Source: Periplaneta americana (lineage: Eukaryota > Arthropoda > Insecta > Blattodea > Blattidae). Taken from it: DNA of 64,000 bases. Under the pieces are notes generated by a model, which did not search any database, was not told where the DNA came from, and saw only the letters and a program-made list of their open reading frames with translations. The position numbers were made by a program, and so were the translations under genes. Shown in pieces: positions 18,641-27,924 of this stretch (positions are counted from its first letter, which is position 1; every line of letters begins with the position of its first letter). The stretch is from NCBI RefSeq assembly GCF_040183065.1, contig NW_027185566.1, positions 248,001-312,000 of the forward strand, in the 5' to 3' direction.

Positions 18641-21036
18641 TAAAACTCCCTTAAAACTCCATTTTTTTCTTGAGTTACCCATTGGATAATCTCTTGTATG
18701 AGTGGTTGTATTTCTAAGTCCGTGAGAGTTTGTGTAGAACTTTGAAAGAATATTTTGAAACCTAAACTTCGCTTATTTTCGCCTAATTTCTCATGTTCAT
18801 AACTGTCAATACTTTCTACGCTCACGATCAAAGGAGAGAGTGACTGAATTTTTTTTACAATTTCTGAAGACAAAATATCTTTACTTAAGACAAAAGCTAA
18901 ATCTCTTTCTATTTTTGGATATTTACTAATAGGGGTGTAAGATCTTTGAATCTGTGTAAAAGTTGCTAAATTTTCTAGCTTGGAAAGGTTAATTTCTGAA
19001 ATAACGAGGTTATTTTTTCCTTTGTAACCATTCCAAAATTTAGGTACAATTTCTCCAATAAATCCAAGATAAGTGTCCAAATAATAAATTCCTGCAGTTT
19101 TATAGGGATGTAAAAATAACGGGGTTTGTAGAGGTCTAAAATCAATATTAGAAGACAGATTTAAATGTTTGAACAACTGTTCTAATTTGTTTTTTGTATC
19201 GTAAAAATCTACAAGCCCGTGAGATTTTTTAAAATTTAAAGGAGTTCTTTCTCCCATTTGGAAGAGTAATAGGTGAGTGTCTTCTTTGAATTCTTGGTTT
19301 AGAGTTTGGTAGAAAATGTTTCCTACTTCAAATCCATGAAATGTTTTTGCTCCTTTTTGTAAAATACCTTGAATATAAGGAGCTACAGTGGAGAAGAGAG
19401 AAGTTCTCAAATAGGAAAGATCAGTGTTCAGTGGATTTTTTAATGGGATGCTCTCTTCTCCAAGTAGAGAAAATTCTTGATTCCATTCTTTTTTAGTGAG
19501 AGAAAAAGTATAAATTTCCTGCAAACCATAACTTACGAGAAGTTCTTTTAACTGGAGTATAAATGGTTTTTTGGGGAGAGGTTTGTCCAACGGAATTTGC
19601 AGCTTAGGAGCTGTGATGGGCATTTTATCATAACCATAGATTCTAATAATTTCTTCTACAATATCTTCTTTTATATGACAGTCGTTTCTATAAGAAGGTA
19701 TTTTTATACGATATTGACCCTTTAAAACTTCAAAAGAGAAGCCCAGTTGATGGAGTATTTCTTGAATTTTTATTTCTGGAATAGAAAACCCGAGTTTTTT
19801 TTCCACAAAATCAAGAGAAATATCTATAATTTTTGGTATTTCTGGATTTGGGTAAGAATCTAGCACTGCAGAAGCCTCACCAGGAGAAACATCCAAAATA
19901 AGCTGAGTTAGAAAATCCATAACGGTAGGAATATTTTCAATATCCGTGTTCCTTACAAAGCGATAAGAAGCATCGGTATGGATATTACTGAGCTTAGCTG
20001 TTTGTCTAATTGTATCAGCACCAAAGGAAGCTACTTCTAAAAAGAGATTTTTTGTTTCTGTGGAAATACTACTTTCCAGACCACCCATAATTCCAGCTAG
20101 AGAAATATTATTATGGGTGTCTTTTATGATAATAGAGTTTGGAGGGACAGAGAGCTCTTTTCCAGATAACACAACAAGAGTTTCGTTTGGACTGGAGTCT
20201 GTGATACTGATAGGAAAAGAAATTTTATCTGCATCAAAAATATGAACAGGTTGCCCTAATTCCATCATAATATAATTAGAAATATCAACAATATTATTCA
20301 CGGAATGAAGCCCGTACTTTTTTAAAGCAACTTTTAACCAAATAGGACTTTCTTGCACTACAATATTTCTAACAATACGAGAAGTGTAGCGCTTACAGTA
20401 TTGAGAATTAATATTTACGATCGGAACGGGGATATCAGGATGGATAGATATATCTCGTTGTTTAACATGAACAGAAGTAGCGGATTTCTGTTCCAAGATA
20501 CTGACTTCTCTAGCAATGCCTAGTGTTCCCAAACAATCCCCACGATTGGGAGTAAGAGAGATATCGTAAATGGTATCGGGTGATATATTGTAGTAGGAAA
20601 TAACTGATTCTCCTATTGGGGCATTTTTTTCTAGTACCCAAAGCCCTTCGGAATCAAATAATCCTAATTCCTTACTGGAGCAAAGCATTCCGTGAGATTT
20701 TTCCCCCCGAATAGTGGATATTTGTATTTCTGTACCATTAGGCATAATAGTACCTACAGGGGCTAAAACTACTTTATCGTTGATCTGAAAATTTTTAGCA
20801 CCGCAAACAATTTGTAAAATCTCTTTACCTGCCTGTACAGAGCAAATACTTAAATGATCAGCATTAGGGTGATTTTTTTTATCTATAACTTGAACAATAA
20901 TCATTTTGTCCAGATTATTGGCGTAAGGAATGATTTCTTCTACTTCTAATCCTTGTTGAGTCAGTTTTTTTGCCAAAGAAAGAGGATCCTCTTGAATATT
21001 GAGATATTGTTTTAAAAGCTGGTAAGAAGTTCGCAT
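18640..21036 (-). CDS. pheT: Phenylalanyl-tRNA synthetase beta subunit
   Basis: The 798-residue beta chain of the (alpha-beta)2 PheRS, carrying tRNA binding and editing. Domains in order: an N-terminal EMAP-type tRNA-binding fold (about 40-150, VDKKNHPNADHLSICSV), the B3/B4 editing region (about 215-370), the B5 domain (about 400-475, RNDCHIKEDIVEEIIRIYGY), the catalytic-like core and a C-terminal ferredoxin-like anticodon-binding domain (about 705-795, KYPKIERDLAF). Full length. Unlike most bacteria, pheS is not directly upstream; a TPR membrane protein is. So the alpha subunit must be encoded elsewhere. Confidence 0.97.
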   Translation of the reverse strand: MRTSYQLLKQYLNIQEDPLSLAKKLTQQGLEVEEIIPYANNLDKMIIVQVIDKKNHPNADHLSICSVQAGKEILQIVCGAKNFQINDKVVLAPVGTIMPNGTEIQISTIRGEKSHGMLCSSKELGLFDSEGLWVLEKNAPIGESVISYYNISPDTIYDISLTPNRGDCLGTLGIAREVSILEQKSATSVHVKQRDISIHPDIPVPIVNINSQYCKRYTSRIVRNIVVQESPIWLKVALKKYGLHSVNNIVDISNYIMMELGQPVHIFDADKISFPISITDSSPNETLVVLSGKELSVPPNSIIIKDTHNNISLAGIMGGLESSISTETKNLFLEVASFGADTIRQTAKLSNIHTDASYRFVRNTDIENIPTVMDFLTQLILDVSPGEASAVLDSYPNPEIPKIIDISLDFVEKKLGFSIPEIKIQEILHQLGFSFEVLKGQYRIKIPSYRNDCHIKEDIVEEIIRIYGYDKMPITAPKLQIPLDKPLPKKPFILQLKELLVSYGLQEIYTFSLTKKEWNQEFSLLGEESIPLKNPLNTDLSYLRTSLFSTVAPYIQGILQKGAKTFHGFEVGNIFYQTLNQEFKEDTHLLLFQMGERTPLNFKKSHGLVDFYDTKNKLEQLFKHLNLSSNIDFRPLQTPLFLHPYKTAGIYYLDTYLGFIGEIVPKFWNGYKGKNNLVISEINLSKLENLATFTQIQRSYTPISKYPKIERDLAFVLSKDILSSEIVKKIQSLSPLIVSVESIDSYEHEKLGENKRSLGFKIFFQSSTQTLTDLEIQPLIQEIIQWVTQEKNGVLREF

Positions 21037-21044
21037 AAAATTTC

Positions 21045-21731
21045 CTAAACTTTTTTTATAGTTTTTTCGGAAAGTGCATTTAACATAAAAATATTTCTTT
21101 CTGCCAAGACCTTTAATGAGGAATCTTTTTGGATTTTATTATACATATTTATAGCTTGGTTTACAGTATCTTTATTAGAACTGTAGAGAACTCCCAGCTG
21201 ATAACGAACAAAGTCCAACGCCTCGCCTTGTGCTTGGCTTTCTAATTCCTCATATATTTTTACGGCCCACTCAGGTTTTTGTTCTTCTTCATAAATTCTA
21301 GCCAGAAGAGTCATAGCCTGTACTTTAGCCACAAAATGTTTAGGTGCTTTCCTGACTTGCTCTAAAAAAGATATAGCATCTTCTGGTTTTTTTTGGTGTA
21401 TATAGAGCAGGGCTATTTGGGTCAGTGCGATATATTTTTCTGTAAATTTACCAGAGAAATTTGCAACACTGGTTAAACTGGTAATAGCATTTTTGATATT
21501 TATATCTTGCCTAGACTCATAAGGTTTTGATAAATCTATTTTTTGATATAACATAAAAGCCTCAGCATACAATTTGGCAATATTTCTATGCTGGTTTTCT
21601 GAACGGACAGCAAAAATGGACCACACACCTAGTACAAAAACCACAACAACTAAAATGAACCAAGGAGTCCAATTTCTCTTTTGTAGAGATTCAATGGAGG
21701 AAGTATTAGAAGATTGCTTTTGTAATGGCAT
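21045..21731 (-). CDS. Membrane-anchored TPR protein (YfgM/tetratricopeptide-like)
   Basis: A 228-residue protein with a polar N-terminus, a single transmembrane helix at about residues 23-43 (FILVVVVFVLGVW) and a periplasmic domain of helix pairs with TPR character (ALLYIHQKKPEDAISFLEQV, MTLLARIYEEEQKPEWAVKIYEEL). Topology resembles YfgM-type periplasmic TPR proteins that work near the Sec translocon, but the sequence alone does not prove that family. It lies between rpsA and pheT with short gaps (20 and 8 nt). Confidence 0.7.
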   Translation of the reverse strand: MPLQKQSSNTSSIESLQKRNWTPWFILVVVVFVLGVWSIFAVRSENQHRNIAKLYAEAFMLYQKIDLSKPYESRQDINIKNAITSLTSVANFSGKFTEKYIALTQIALLYIHQKKPEDAISFLEQVRKAPKHFVAKVQAMTLLARIYEEEQKPEWAVKIYEELESQAQGEALDFVRYQLGVLYSSNKDTVNQAINMYNKIQKDSSLKVLAERNIFMLNALSEKTIKKV

Positions 21732-21751
21732 AAAACAGAACCCTTTAATTG

Positions 21752-23428
21752 TTATTTTTTAGACTTTTTATCAAAAAAATCGGATAAAATACTACCTAGC
21801 AATGCTTGGTCACTTTGTTCTGAATTTTCTTGTGAATTCATATATTGGGCTAAATTCTCTTTTTGTTCTCTTTGTTGCAGAGCTTTCATAGAGACTCTGA
21901 GAAAGGATTTTTTAGGGTTAATATCTGTAACCATAACCTCCACAGAATCGGCTGGTTTCAGATTAGCTTCTCTTGGTATCTGGCTTTCGTGCATCAAAAT
22001 TTCCAAACCACTAGGGAACTCCAAAAGAATTCCAGAAGAAGTTAAATCTTTGACAGTTGCTTTAAGTTTTTCACCCACTTGAGTCTTTTGAAAATCCTTC
22101 CAAGGATCCAAGTCCAATGCTTTTAATGATAAAGAAAGCCGTTGACGCTCTTTATCTATTTCACTTACTGTAGCGGTAATAGAATCTCCCACTTTATAGG
22201 AATTTAAATTCTGATCCACAGGATTCCAAGAAAGATCGTTCTTATGGAGCATACCCGTAACTCTGTCAATCTCCACAAACAGTGCGAACGGGCTTTTTCT
22301 TACAATATTTCCAGTAACAGAACTCCCCAGAGAATGTTTTTCCTCAAAAATAGCCCAAGGATTTTCTTCCATCTGTTTCAATCCAAAATCAATCTTTTTA
22401 TTTTGTGCATCTAGTTTAATAATCATAGCTTTAAGTTTTTGACCAGGTTTATAATTATCCTGTAAACTATGGATTGTTTTGTCCCAAGAGATATTGGAAA
22501 TATGGAGTATCCCTTGTATTCCTTCTTGAATTCTCAAAACTAGGTAGGTCGGTTCTACAAATTCTATTTTTCCTTCTACTACGCTAAAAATAGGATGTTC
22601 TTGTGCGAATTTTTCCCAAATATTTCCTTTAGCGTCTTTAATAGAAAGAAGAATTTGTAATTTTTCTAAATCTATCTCTAGAACCTTTAGATTAACGGTT
22701 TCACCCATTTTGAGTACATCAGAGGGTGTTTTTATTTTGTCCCAAGAAACATCAGAGCCCCGTACAAGTCCAACACAGTCGGGAGATATCTCTACTAAAA
22801 CGCTCTTTTCTTTCAAAAGGATGACCTTACCAGAAATAATGTCACCTACAGCAAGTGTTTTTAAAAATTCTTCTTTTTTTCCGTTTTTAGAGTCTTCTAA
22901 CTGAGCTCTTAAGGAGACGACAAGCTTCAGATTATTTCCTTTCTCTTCCAATCCAATAACATTAAAGTCATAGGATTTGTCTACCATACTTCGTCTTTCA
23001 TCTTCTTTTAACTCAGTGCCCCGCACTAATGTTGCCTGAGAATTAGGCAAAAATGCCTCCCAACCCAGTAAATTTACCAAAAAACCTTTTGGAATAGTTT
23101 TTTTAATGGTTCCTTTTAATAATTTTTTAGTTTCAAAAGCATCTCGAATAACTTGCATATTCTCTTGTTTTAAAACCTTAGAATGAGAAAGTTTGATATA
23201 ACTATTGTTAATTTCTTCTACAAATACGGATACTTTATCTCCTATTTTAGGGATTTCCAGAAATTCTTTTTTGTTAATACTGGCTTCCGTTTTAGCACTG
23301 ACATCTACGATGACAGCTTCCGAAGTGATTTGTAGAACGGTTGTTTCTATAATAGAACCTCTTTTAGGTAAATGATTTTGCTTTAAAGAATCTTCAAGCA
23401 TCTGTTCGAAGTTATCGCTGTTTAACAC
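21752..23428 (-). CDS. rpsA: Ribosomal protein S1 (six S1 domains)
   Basis: A 558-residue protein made of six consecutive S1 RNA-binding repeats, the count found in E. coli S1; it brings mRNA to the 30S subunit. Repeat starts are roughly residues 23, 107, 198, 284, 370 and 453. The first two are more diverged, as expected for the ribosome-binding repeats. I place the start at GTG 23428, preceded by AAGAGG with five-base spacing. A reading extended to the ATG at 23551 would add 41 hydrophobic residues from the AT-rich divergent gap and abut the start of the plus-strand neighbour, which is unlikely. Confidence 0.93.
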   Translation of the reverse strand: MLNSDNFEQMLEDSLKQNHLPKRGSIIETTVLQITSEAVIVDVSAKTEASINKKEFLEIPKIGDKVSVFVEEINNSYIKLSHSKVLKQENMQVIRDAFETKKLLKGTIKKTIPKGFLVNLLGWEAFLPNSQATLVRGTELKEDERRSMVDKSYDFNVIGLEEKGNNLKLVVSLRAQLEDSKNGKKEEFLKTLAVGDIISGKVILLKEKSVLVEISPDCVGLVRGSDVSWDKIKTPSDVLKMGETVNLKVLEIDLEKLQILLSIKDAKGNIWEKFAQEHPIFSVVEGKIEFVEPTYLVLRIQEGIQGILHISNISWDKTIHSLQDNYKPGQKLKAMIIKLDAQNKKIDFGLKQMEENPWAIFEEKHSLGSSVTGNIVRKSPFALFVEIDRVTGMLHKNDLSWNPVDQNLNSYKVGDSITATVSEIDKERQRLSLSLKALDLDPWKDFQKTQVGEKLKATVKDLTSSGILLEFPSGLEILMHESQIPREANLKPADSVEVMVTDINPKKSFLRVSMKALQQREQKENLAQYMNSQENSEQSDQALLGSILSDFFDKKSKK

Positions 23429-23553
23429 AAAGGCCTCTTGTAAAAAATGATATACAAAAAAGTAATGAAAAAAACATAAAAAACCTAATAAACTTTTGAA
23501 ATTTTGATTAAATTTAACAACAAAAAAAATCTCTGTTTCAAAAGTGGGCATAT

Positions 23554-24303
23554 ATGAAAAAACGCTTTGACGTTTTAGAAGAACAAAAGGATTTTTTGGT
23601 TGTAGATAAACACACCCCCCTGTATGTAGGAGAACAAGGTCGTCACGATTATCCTATCCTAGAGAGGGAGTTATATCATACTTATAAAAATCATTATTAT
23701 ACTATTTATCCTATGGAGTATTGGTGTTCTGGGATTATTTTTTTATCCCCACATCAACAAGATTCTAACTTGACTTTAAAAATATTGGGGTCTTCAGAAT
23801 GGACTTATCATCTTATTTTAAGAAATCCTATTTTTTTTAAACAGGAAAAAGTAGAACAGAAAATTATTTTTAGAGCGAAAAAATTCGTTATTCATCCAGA
23901 GGGTGAAAATTTTTCAGCGGAATTTACATTACTCCACAAATATAAAGATTTTTCTTATGTAAAAGTTCAAACAAAAACTCCTTTTCATCAAGGAATTTTA
24001 CTTTTGGCATCTTTTTTAGGATCTCCTATTTTAGGTGATGGAATTTATGGAATACGACAACCTCTTCTTCTTTCTTCTCTAAAAAAACGAAAATATAAAC
24101 CCAAGAATCATGAAGAAGAGCTTCCCCTGATACAAAGACCAGCTATTCATCTTAAGTCGGTTTATAGTAGCTTAGGGACTTGGGATACGGAGCTTCCCAA
24201 GGATTTTAGGCTGGTTTTACTCAATTTACAAAAATACAATACTCTAGCAGAAGAAACTTTCTTAGAAGGTTGGCTTAAGGATTTACGTTCGGAGAATTCA
24301 TGA
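23554..24303 (+). CDS. RluA-family pseudouridine synthase-like protein with altered catalytic motif
   Basis: A 249-residue protein whose strand order and spacing follow the RluA/RsuA-type pseudouridine synthase domain: DFLVVDKHTPLYV at the start, a degenerate H-R-L-D-x-x-T-S-G segment near residues 52-60 (reads YPMEYWCSG) and a late block TPFHQGILLLASFLGSPILGDGIYG (usually T-G-R-x-H-Q-I-R...G-x-P-I-x-G-D). The catalytic Asp is replaced by Glu55, and the arginine after HQ is missing. No S4 domain precedes it. It is first in the operon with tmk (4-nt overlap). It could be an inactive RNA-binding relic or an enzyme with changed chemistry. Function not assigned. Confidence 0.72.
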   Translation: MKKRFDVLEEQKDFLVVDKHTPLYVGEQGRHDYPILERELYHTYKNHYYTIYPMEYWCSGIIFLSPHQQDSNLTLKILGSSEWTYHLILRNPIFFKQEKVEQKIIFRAKKFVIHPEGENFSAEFTLLHKYKDFSYVKVQTKTPFHQGILLLASFLGSPILGDGIYGIRQPLLLSSLKKRKYKPKNHEEELPLIQRPAIHLKSVYSSLGTWDTELPKDFRLVLLNLQKYNTLAEETFLEGWLKDLRSENS

Positions 24304-24893
24304 AAATTTTGAAAGGATTGTTTGTTGTAGAGGGATTAGACGGTAGTGGAAAGACTACTTTAGCTCAAGCTTTGGAACGGAAATATTCTGATATTATCTG
24401 TACAATGCAACCTTCTACAGGACCCATTGGTTGTAAAATAAGAGAGATATTAAAACATCAAGAGATAGTAGAACCAAAACAGTTACTGGAGCTTTTTGTA
24501 GAGGATAGAAGACAACACCAAAAATGGATCTGTCAACAAATAGAGGAAGGACATAGAATTGTGTTGGACCGATATGTTCTTTCTACCTTGGCATATCAGG
24601 GGCTTTATTTTTCTTATGACGAGATATGGGAATTCAACAAAGATTTTGTTGTACCGGAAGTTCTATTTTTTATCAATTTATCTCCTTCTTTAGCTCTAGA
24701 GAGAAAAACACAGCAGATATCTCAAAAAGGTCAGAAACTAGAATTTTTTGAAGTTTTGGAATTTCAAGAAAAAATTTGGAATAATTATCAGACAGCTATC
24801 TTATTTCTTGTTGAACAAGGGTATCGCATTATTCAATTGGATGGGCATTTATCACAAGAAGAGTTGCTCAGTCAATGTGAAAAAAATTTATAG
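24300..24893 (+). CDS. tmk: Thymidylate kinase
   Basis: A 197-residue dTMP kinase making dTDP for DNA synthesis. The P-loop reads EGLDGSGKTT at residues 11-20, the DRY motif is present as LDRYVLSTLAYQG (about 92-104), and FINLSPSLALER marks the lid-adjacent region. Length is normal. The ATG overlaps the stop of the RluA-like gene (ATGA), and proS follows after 12 nt. Confidence 0.95.
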   Translation: MKILKGLFVVEGLDGSGKTTLAQALERKYSDIICTMQPSTGPIGCKIREILKHQEIVEPKQLLELFVEDRRQHQKWICQQIEEGHRIVLDRYVLSTLAYQGLYFSYDEIWEFNKDFVVPEVLFFINLSPSLALERKTQQISQKGQKLEFFEVLEFQEKIWNNYQTAILFLVEQGYRIIQLDGHLSQEELLSQCEKNL

Positions 24894-24905
24894 GAGCTAT
24901 ACAGT

Positions 24906-26648
24906 ATGAAATGGAGTCAGTTTTATATCCCAACTATTAAAGAAGTCCCGAAAGATGCTACTATTCAGAGCCATATTTTAATGCTTCGTGCGGGGTTTGT
25001 AGTCAAACAAGGAAGTGGTATTTATAGTTATTTGCCACTAGGTTTGAAAGTTCTGGAAAAAGTAGAACGAATTATTAAAGAAGAAATGGAGGGGACTGGA
25101 GGTCAAAAAGTTTTTCTTCCTCATTTGGTGCCTAAAGAATTTTGGGAGTCCACAGGGCGTTATTCTAAAATGGGTGATGCTCTTTTTAAACTGAAGGACA
25201 GACATCATAATGATTTTTTATTAGGTCCAACACATGAAGAGTCGGTTGTTGATATGGTTCAAGGATTTGTGAAATCCTATAAGCAATTACCTCTCAATTT
25301 TTTTCAAATTACTAAAAAGTTTCGAGATGAGATTCGTCCTAGATATGGGGTGATGAGAGGAAGAGAATTTTTTATGATGGATGGTTACACTTTGCATGCT
25401 TCTTTAGAAAGTTTGGATGAATACTATCAGCGTTACAAAAGAGCTTATCGTAGGGCTTTTGTACGTATTGGTTTAGATACTATCCCTGTGAGTGCGGACT
25501 CTGGAGATATGGGAGGAGAAGGCTCGGAAGAATTTATGGTTCGTAGCCATATTGGGGATGATACTATTTTTTCTTGTTCCAGATGTAGTTATGTTGCTAA
25601 TAAGGAAAAAGCAACTTTTGTTTTACCCCATATAAAAACTTTTGAAAAACAGGAATCCAAAGAAATAGAAACTCCAAATGTTAAAACGATTCAAGATTTG
25701 GTAAATTATTGTCAGGTCTCGGAAGAAATGACGGCCAAAGCAGTTGTTTTTAAGACTGAACATCATGGATGGGTTGTTGCTATGGTTCAAGGAGATAGAG
25801 AAGTTAATGAGGTTAAACTCCAAAATCTGCTCAAAGGAGATAAATTTTTAGATTTTACGACGGAAGATTTAGAAAAAGAAGTAGGACCTGTTGGTTTTTT
25901 AGGACCTCATCAATTTGTACGAAAAAATGGGATCACTATGGTGTTGGATAACCTTTTAAAAAACCGTGAAAATATGTTGGTCGGTATGAATAAACGAGGC
26001 TATCACTACCAAGGTTATTCCTTTGTTGGTTTGGAGGTAGATTATTTGGGAGACATTAGTCTAGCTCGAGATGGAGATATTTGTCCTGAGTGTTCCCAAG
26101 GACTTTTAGAATCTTTTTCGGGGATTGAGGTCGGGCATATCTTTAAACTAGGAAATGATTATACTAAAAAAATGCAATTGCAGGTTTTGGATAATCAAGG
26201 TAAAACATTCTTCCCTTTAATGGGATGTTATGGGATTGGGGTGGATAGAAGTTTAGCTGCCATTATAGAACAAAATAATGATGAATTGGGTATGATTTTA
26301 CCATTGTCGATTGCCCCATTTCATATCGTGATTACTCCTATTGGAGAAGAACACCAAGAATTGGGTTTGCAGATATACAATGATTTGAGTGAAAGTTATG
26401 AAGTCTTACTGGATGACAGAGATATTTCTGCTGGAATGAAACTTAAAGAAGCGGATCTTATTGGGATTCCTATTAGGGTAACCATTGGTAAAAAATACAA
26501 AGAAGAAGGCTTATTGGGTTTAAGATTTCGTAATCAAACAAAAGAAAAATTTATTACGCTAGAAAAACTTTCTATTGAAATTCGAAATTTTGTAGAAAAT
26601 GAAAAACACATAGAAATGGAAAAACTGAGAAAAATAGACCAACTATAA
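24906..26648 (+). CDS. proS: Prolyl-tRNA synthetase (bacterial type with editing insertion)
   Basis: A 580-residue class II synthetase. Motif 1 lies around GLKVLEKVERII, motif 2 around KFRDEIRPRYGVMRGREFFMMD, and motif 3 near GCYGIGVDRSLAAIIEQ. The insertion domain between motifs 2 and 3 (about residues 240-390, containing AKAVVFK and GDREVNEVKL) is the Ala-tRNAPro editing domain typical of the bacterial form. A C-terminal anticodon-binding domain follows. Its last 6 nt overlap the convergent map gene, so there is no space for a terminator. Confidence 0.97.
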   Translation: MKWSQFYIPTIKEVPKDATIQSHILMLRAGFVVKQGSGIYSYLPLGLKVLEKVERIIKEEMEGTGGQKVFLPHLVPKEFWESTGRYSKMGDALFKLKDRHHNDFLLGPTHEESVVDMVQGFVKSYKQLPLNFFQITKKFRDEIRPRYGVMRGREFFMMDGYTLHASLESLDEYYQRYKRAYRRAFVRIGLDTIPVSADSGDMGGEGSEEFMVRSHIGDDTIFSCSRCSYVANKEKATFVLPHIKTFEKQESKEIETPNVKTIQDLVNYCQVSEEMTAKAVVFKTEHHGWVVAMVQGDREVNEVKLQNLLKGDKFLDFTTEDLEKEVGPVGFLGPHQFVRKNGITMVLDNLLKNRENMLVGMNKRGYHYQGYSFVGLEVDYLGDISLARDGDICPECSQGLLESFSGIEVGHIFKLGNDYTKKMQLQVLDNQGKTFFPLMGCYGIGVDRSLAAIIEQNNDELGMILPLSIAPFHIVITPIGEEHQELGLQIYNDLSESYEVLLDDRDISAGMKLKEADLIGIPIRVTIGKKYKEEGLLGLRFRNQTKEKFITLEKLSIEIRNFVENEKHIEMEKLRKIDQL

Positions 26649-27413
26649 ACAGGTCAATATAAGAAAGCCATGAGGGGTGACGGCAACCGTATGTTCAAAA
26701 TGGGCTGCCAACCCTCCTTCTTTACTACGAACAGTCCAACCATCGTCCTCTGTGAAAACGCTACCTGATCCGATGGTAATCATGGGTTCAATGGCCAGAA
26801 CCATCCCTGCTTGAAGCTTTATCTTTGATAACCCAGGCTGTCTATAATTAGGGACTTGGGGTGGTTCGTGTAAATCTTTACCTACACCGTGTCCCACAAA
26901 TTCTCTTACAATACCGTATTTTTTTTCATCTATATTACTTTGTATAGCATTAGCGATGTCAAATAGAGTCTTATTGGGTTTGACTGCTTTGATTCCAGCA
27001 CTTAAAGACTGCTGAGTAATATCCAAAAGGTTTTGTGCTTCTGGAGAAATTTTACCTACTCCAAATGTCCTAGCGGAGTCAGCATGAAAGCCATTTTTAT
27101 GCACTCCAATATCAATACTAATAATGTCGCCTTCTTTAAGAACTGTTTTGGCATTAGGAATACCATGAATTACAACATCATTTACGGAAGCACAAACAGA
27201 TCCTGTAAACCCTCCATAACCTTTAAAAGAAGGAAGAGCTCCTAAAAAACGAATTTGTTTTTCCACATATTGGTCAATATCTAAAGTAGAAATACCAGGC
27301 TTGATAATTTCAGAAAGTTCCTCGAACAATTGAGCAATAATTTGTCCATTTTGTTGAATTACGGTAATATCGTCGGGTGTTTTTAACACAATATGTTTAT
27401 AAGCTCGTTTCAT
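26643..27413 (-). CDS. map: Methionine aminopeptidase, type I
   Basis: A 256-residue enzyme that removes the initiator methionine from nascent proteins. Metal ligands are visible in order: Asp in ISIDIGVHKNGFHADSAR (two Asp), His in FVGHGVGKDLHEPPQVPN, Glu in AIEPMI and Glu in HFEHTVAV. No N-terminal zinc extension is present, so it is the short type Ia form. It is the last gene of the nadD-map minus-strand run, 24 nt after the thioredoxin-like gene. Confidence 0.96.
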   Translation of the reverse strand: MKRAYKHIVLKTPDDITVIQQNGQIIAQLFEELSEIIKPGISTLDIDQYVEKQIRFLGALPSFKGYGGFTGSVCASVNDVVIHGIPNAKTVLKEGDIISIDIGVHKNGFHADSARTFGVGKISPEAQNLLDITQQSLSAGIKAVKPNKTLFDIANAIQSNIDEKKYGIVREFVGHGVGKDLHEPPQVPNYRQPGLSKIKLQAGMVLAIEPMITIGSGSVFTEDDGWTVRSKEGGLAAHFEHTVAVTPHGFLILTCL

Positions 27414-27437
27414 CTCTTATTCCTGCATTTAAATATA

Positions 27438-27881
27438 CTATTTTGTGGGACTAATCAGAAGGTGATTTTCAATTCCAGTATTCAAAGTGGCAGTCAATGC
27501 TTCTCTGTCGTCCGTAAAACCATTGAGCCCATAAATTACTCGCTTATCCTGTAGAATGACAAGACTGGGTAGGTTAAGTATTTGGTAAGTTTTTTTTAGA
27601 CCTTGCGATAAAGAAGCATCTACTTTAAAGCATACTAGATTGGTTTCTTTTAATTTAAGCTGATTAACCACTTTTTGCATTACTACGGAGTTTTGATTTC
27701 TAGGGTCAAAAAAATAAATTAGTACTAATCCTTTTTGCGGAATTAGTACTTGTTGGTTTTCGTCTAGTAAAACTTTACAAAATTCAGGGGTATTATCGCT
27801 AGAGCTATTAGTTGTTTGTGCATAAGTTGAGTTCACAAAGAAAGTAGTAAAAAACAGAAACAATGTGTAAAATAATTTCAT
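27438..27881 (-). CDS. Exported thioredoxin-fold protein lacking the CxxC active site
   Basis: A 147-residue protein with a signal peptide (hydrophobic residues 3-20, likely cut after TYAQ) and a thioredoxin-like fold: a central strand GLVLIYFF, a helix VVMQKVVNQL, a strand LVCFKVDAS and the cis-proline motif LNLPSLVIL. Where W-C-G-P-C is expected it reads R-N-Q-N-S (residues 61-65), so both redox cysteines are absent. It may bind partners or peptides without redox activity. It sits between xseA and map; no assembly partner is evident. Confidence 0.6.
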   Translation of the reverse strand: MKLFYTLFLFFTTFFVNSTYAQTTNSSSDNTPEFCKVLLDENQQVLIPQKGLVLIYFFDPRNQNSVVMQKVVNQLKLKETNLVCFKVDASLSQGLKKTYQILNLPSLVILQDKRVIYGLNGFTDDREALTATLNTGIENHLLISPTK

Positions 27882-27924
27882 AGTATTTCCAAAATAGTTT
27901 ACACTACTCTCGGAATTTCTCTTT

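Noticed and set aside
23429-23551. A 41-residue N-terminal extension of ribosomal protein S1
   Set aside because: The added residues are hydrophobic and lie in the divergent promoter gap; a GTG with a good ribosome site at 23428 explains the start better.
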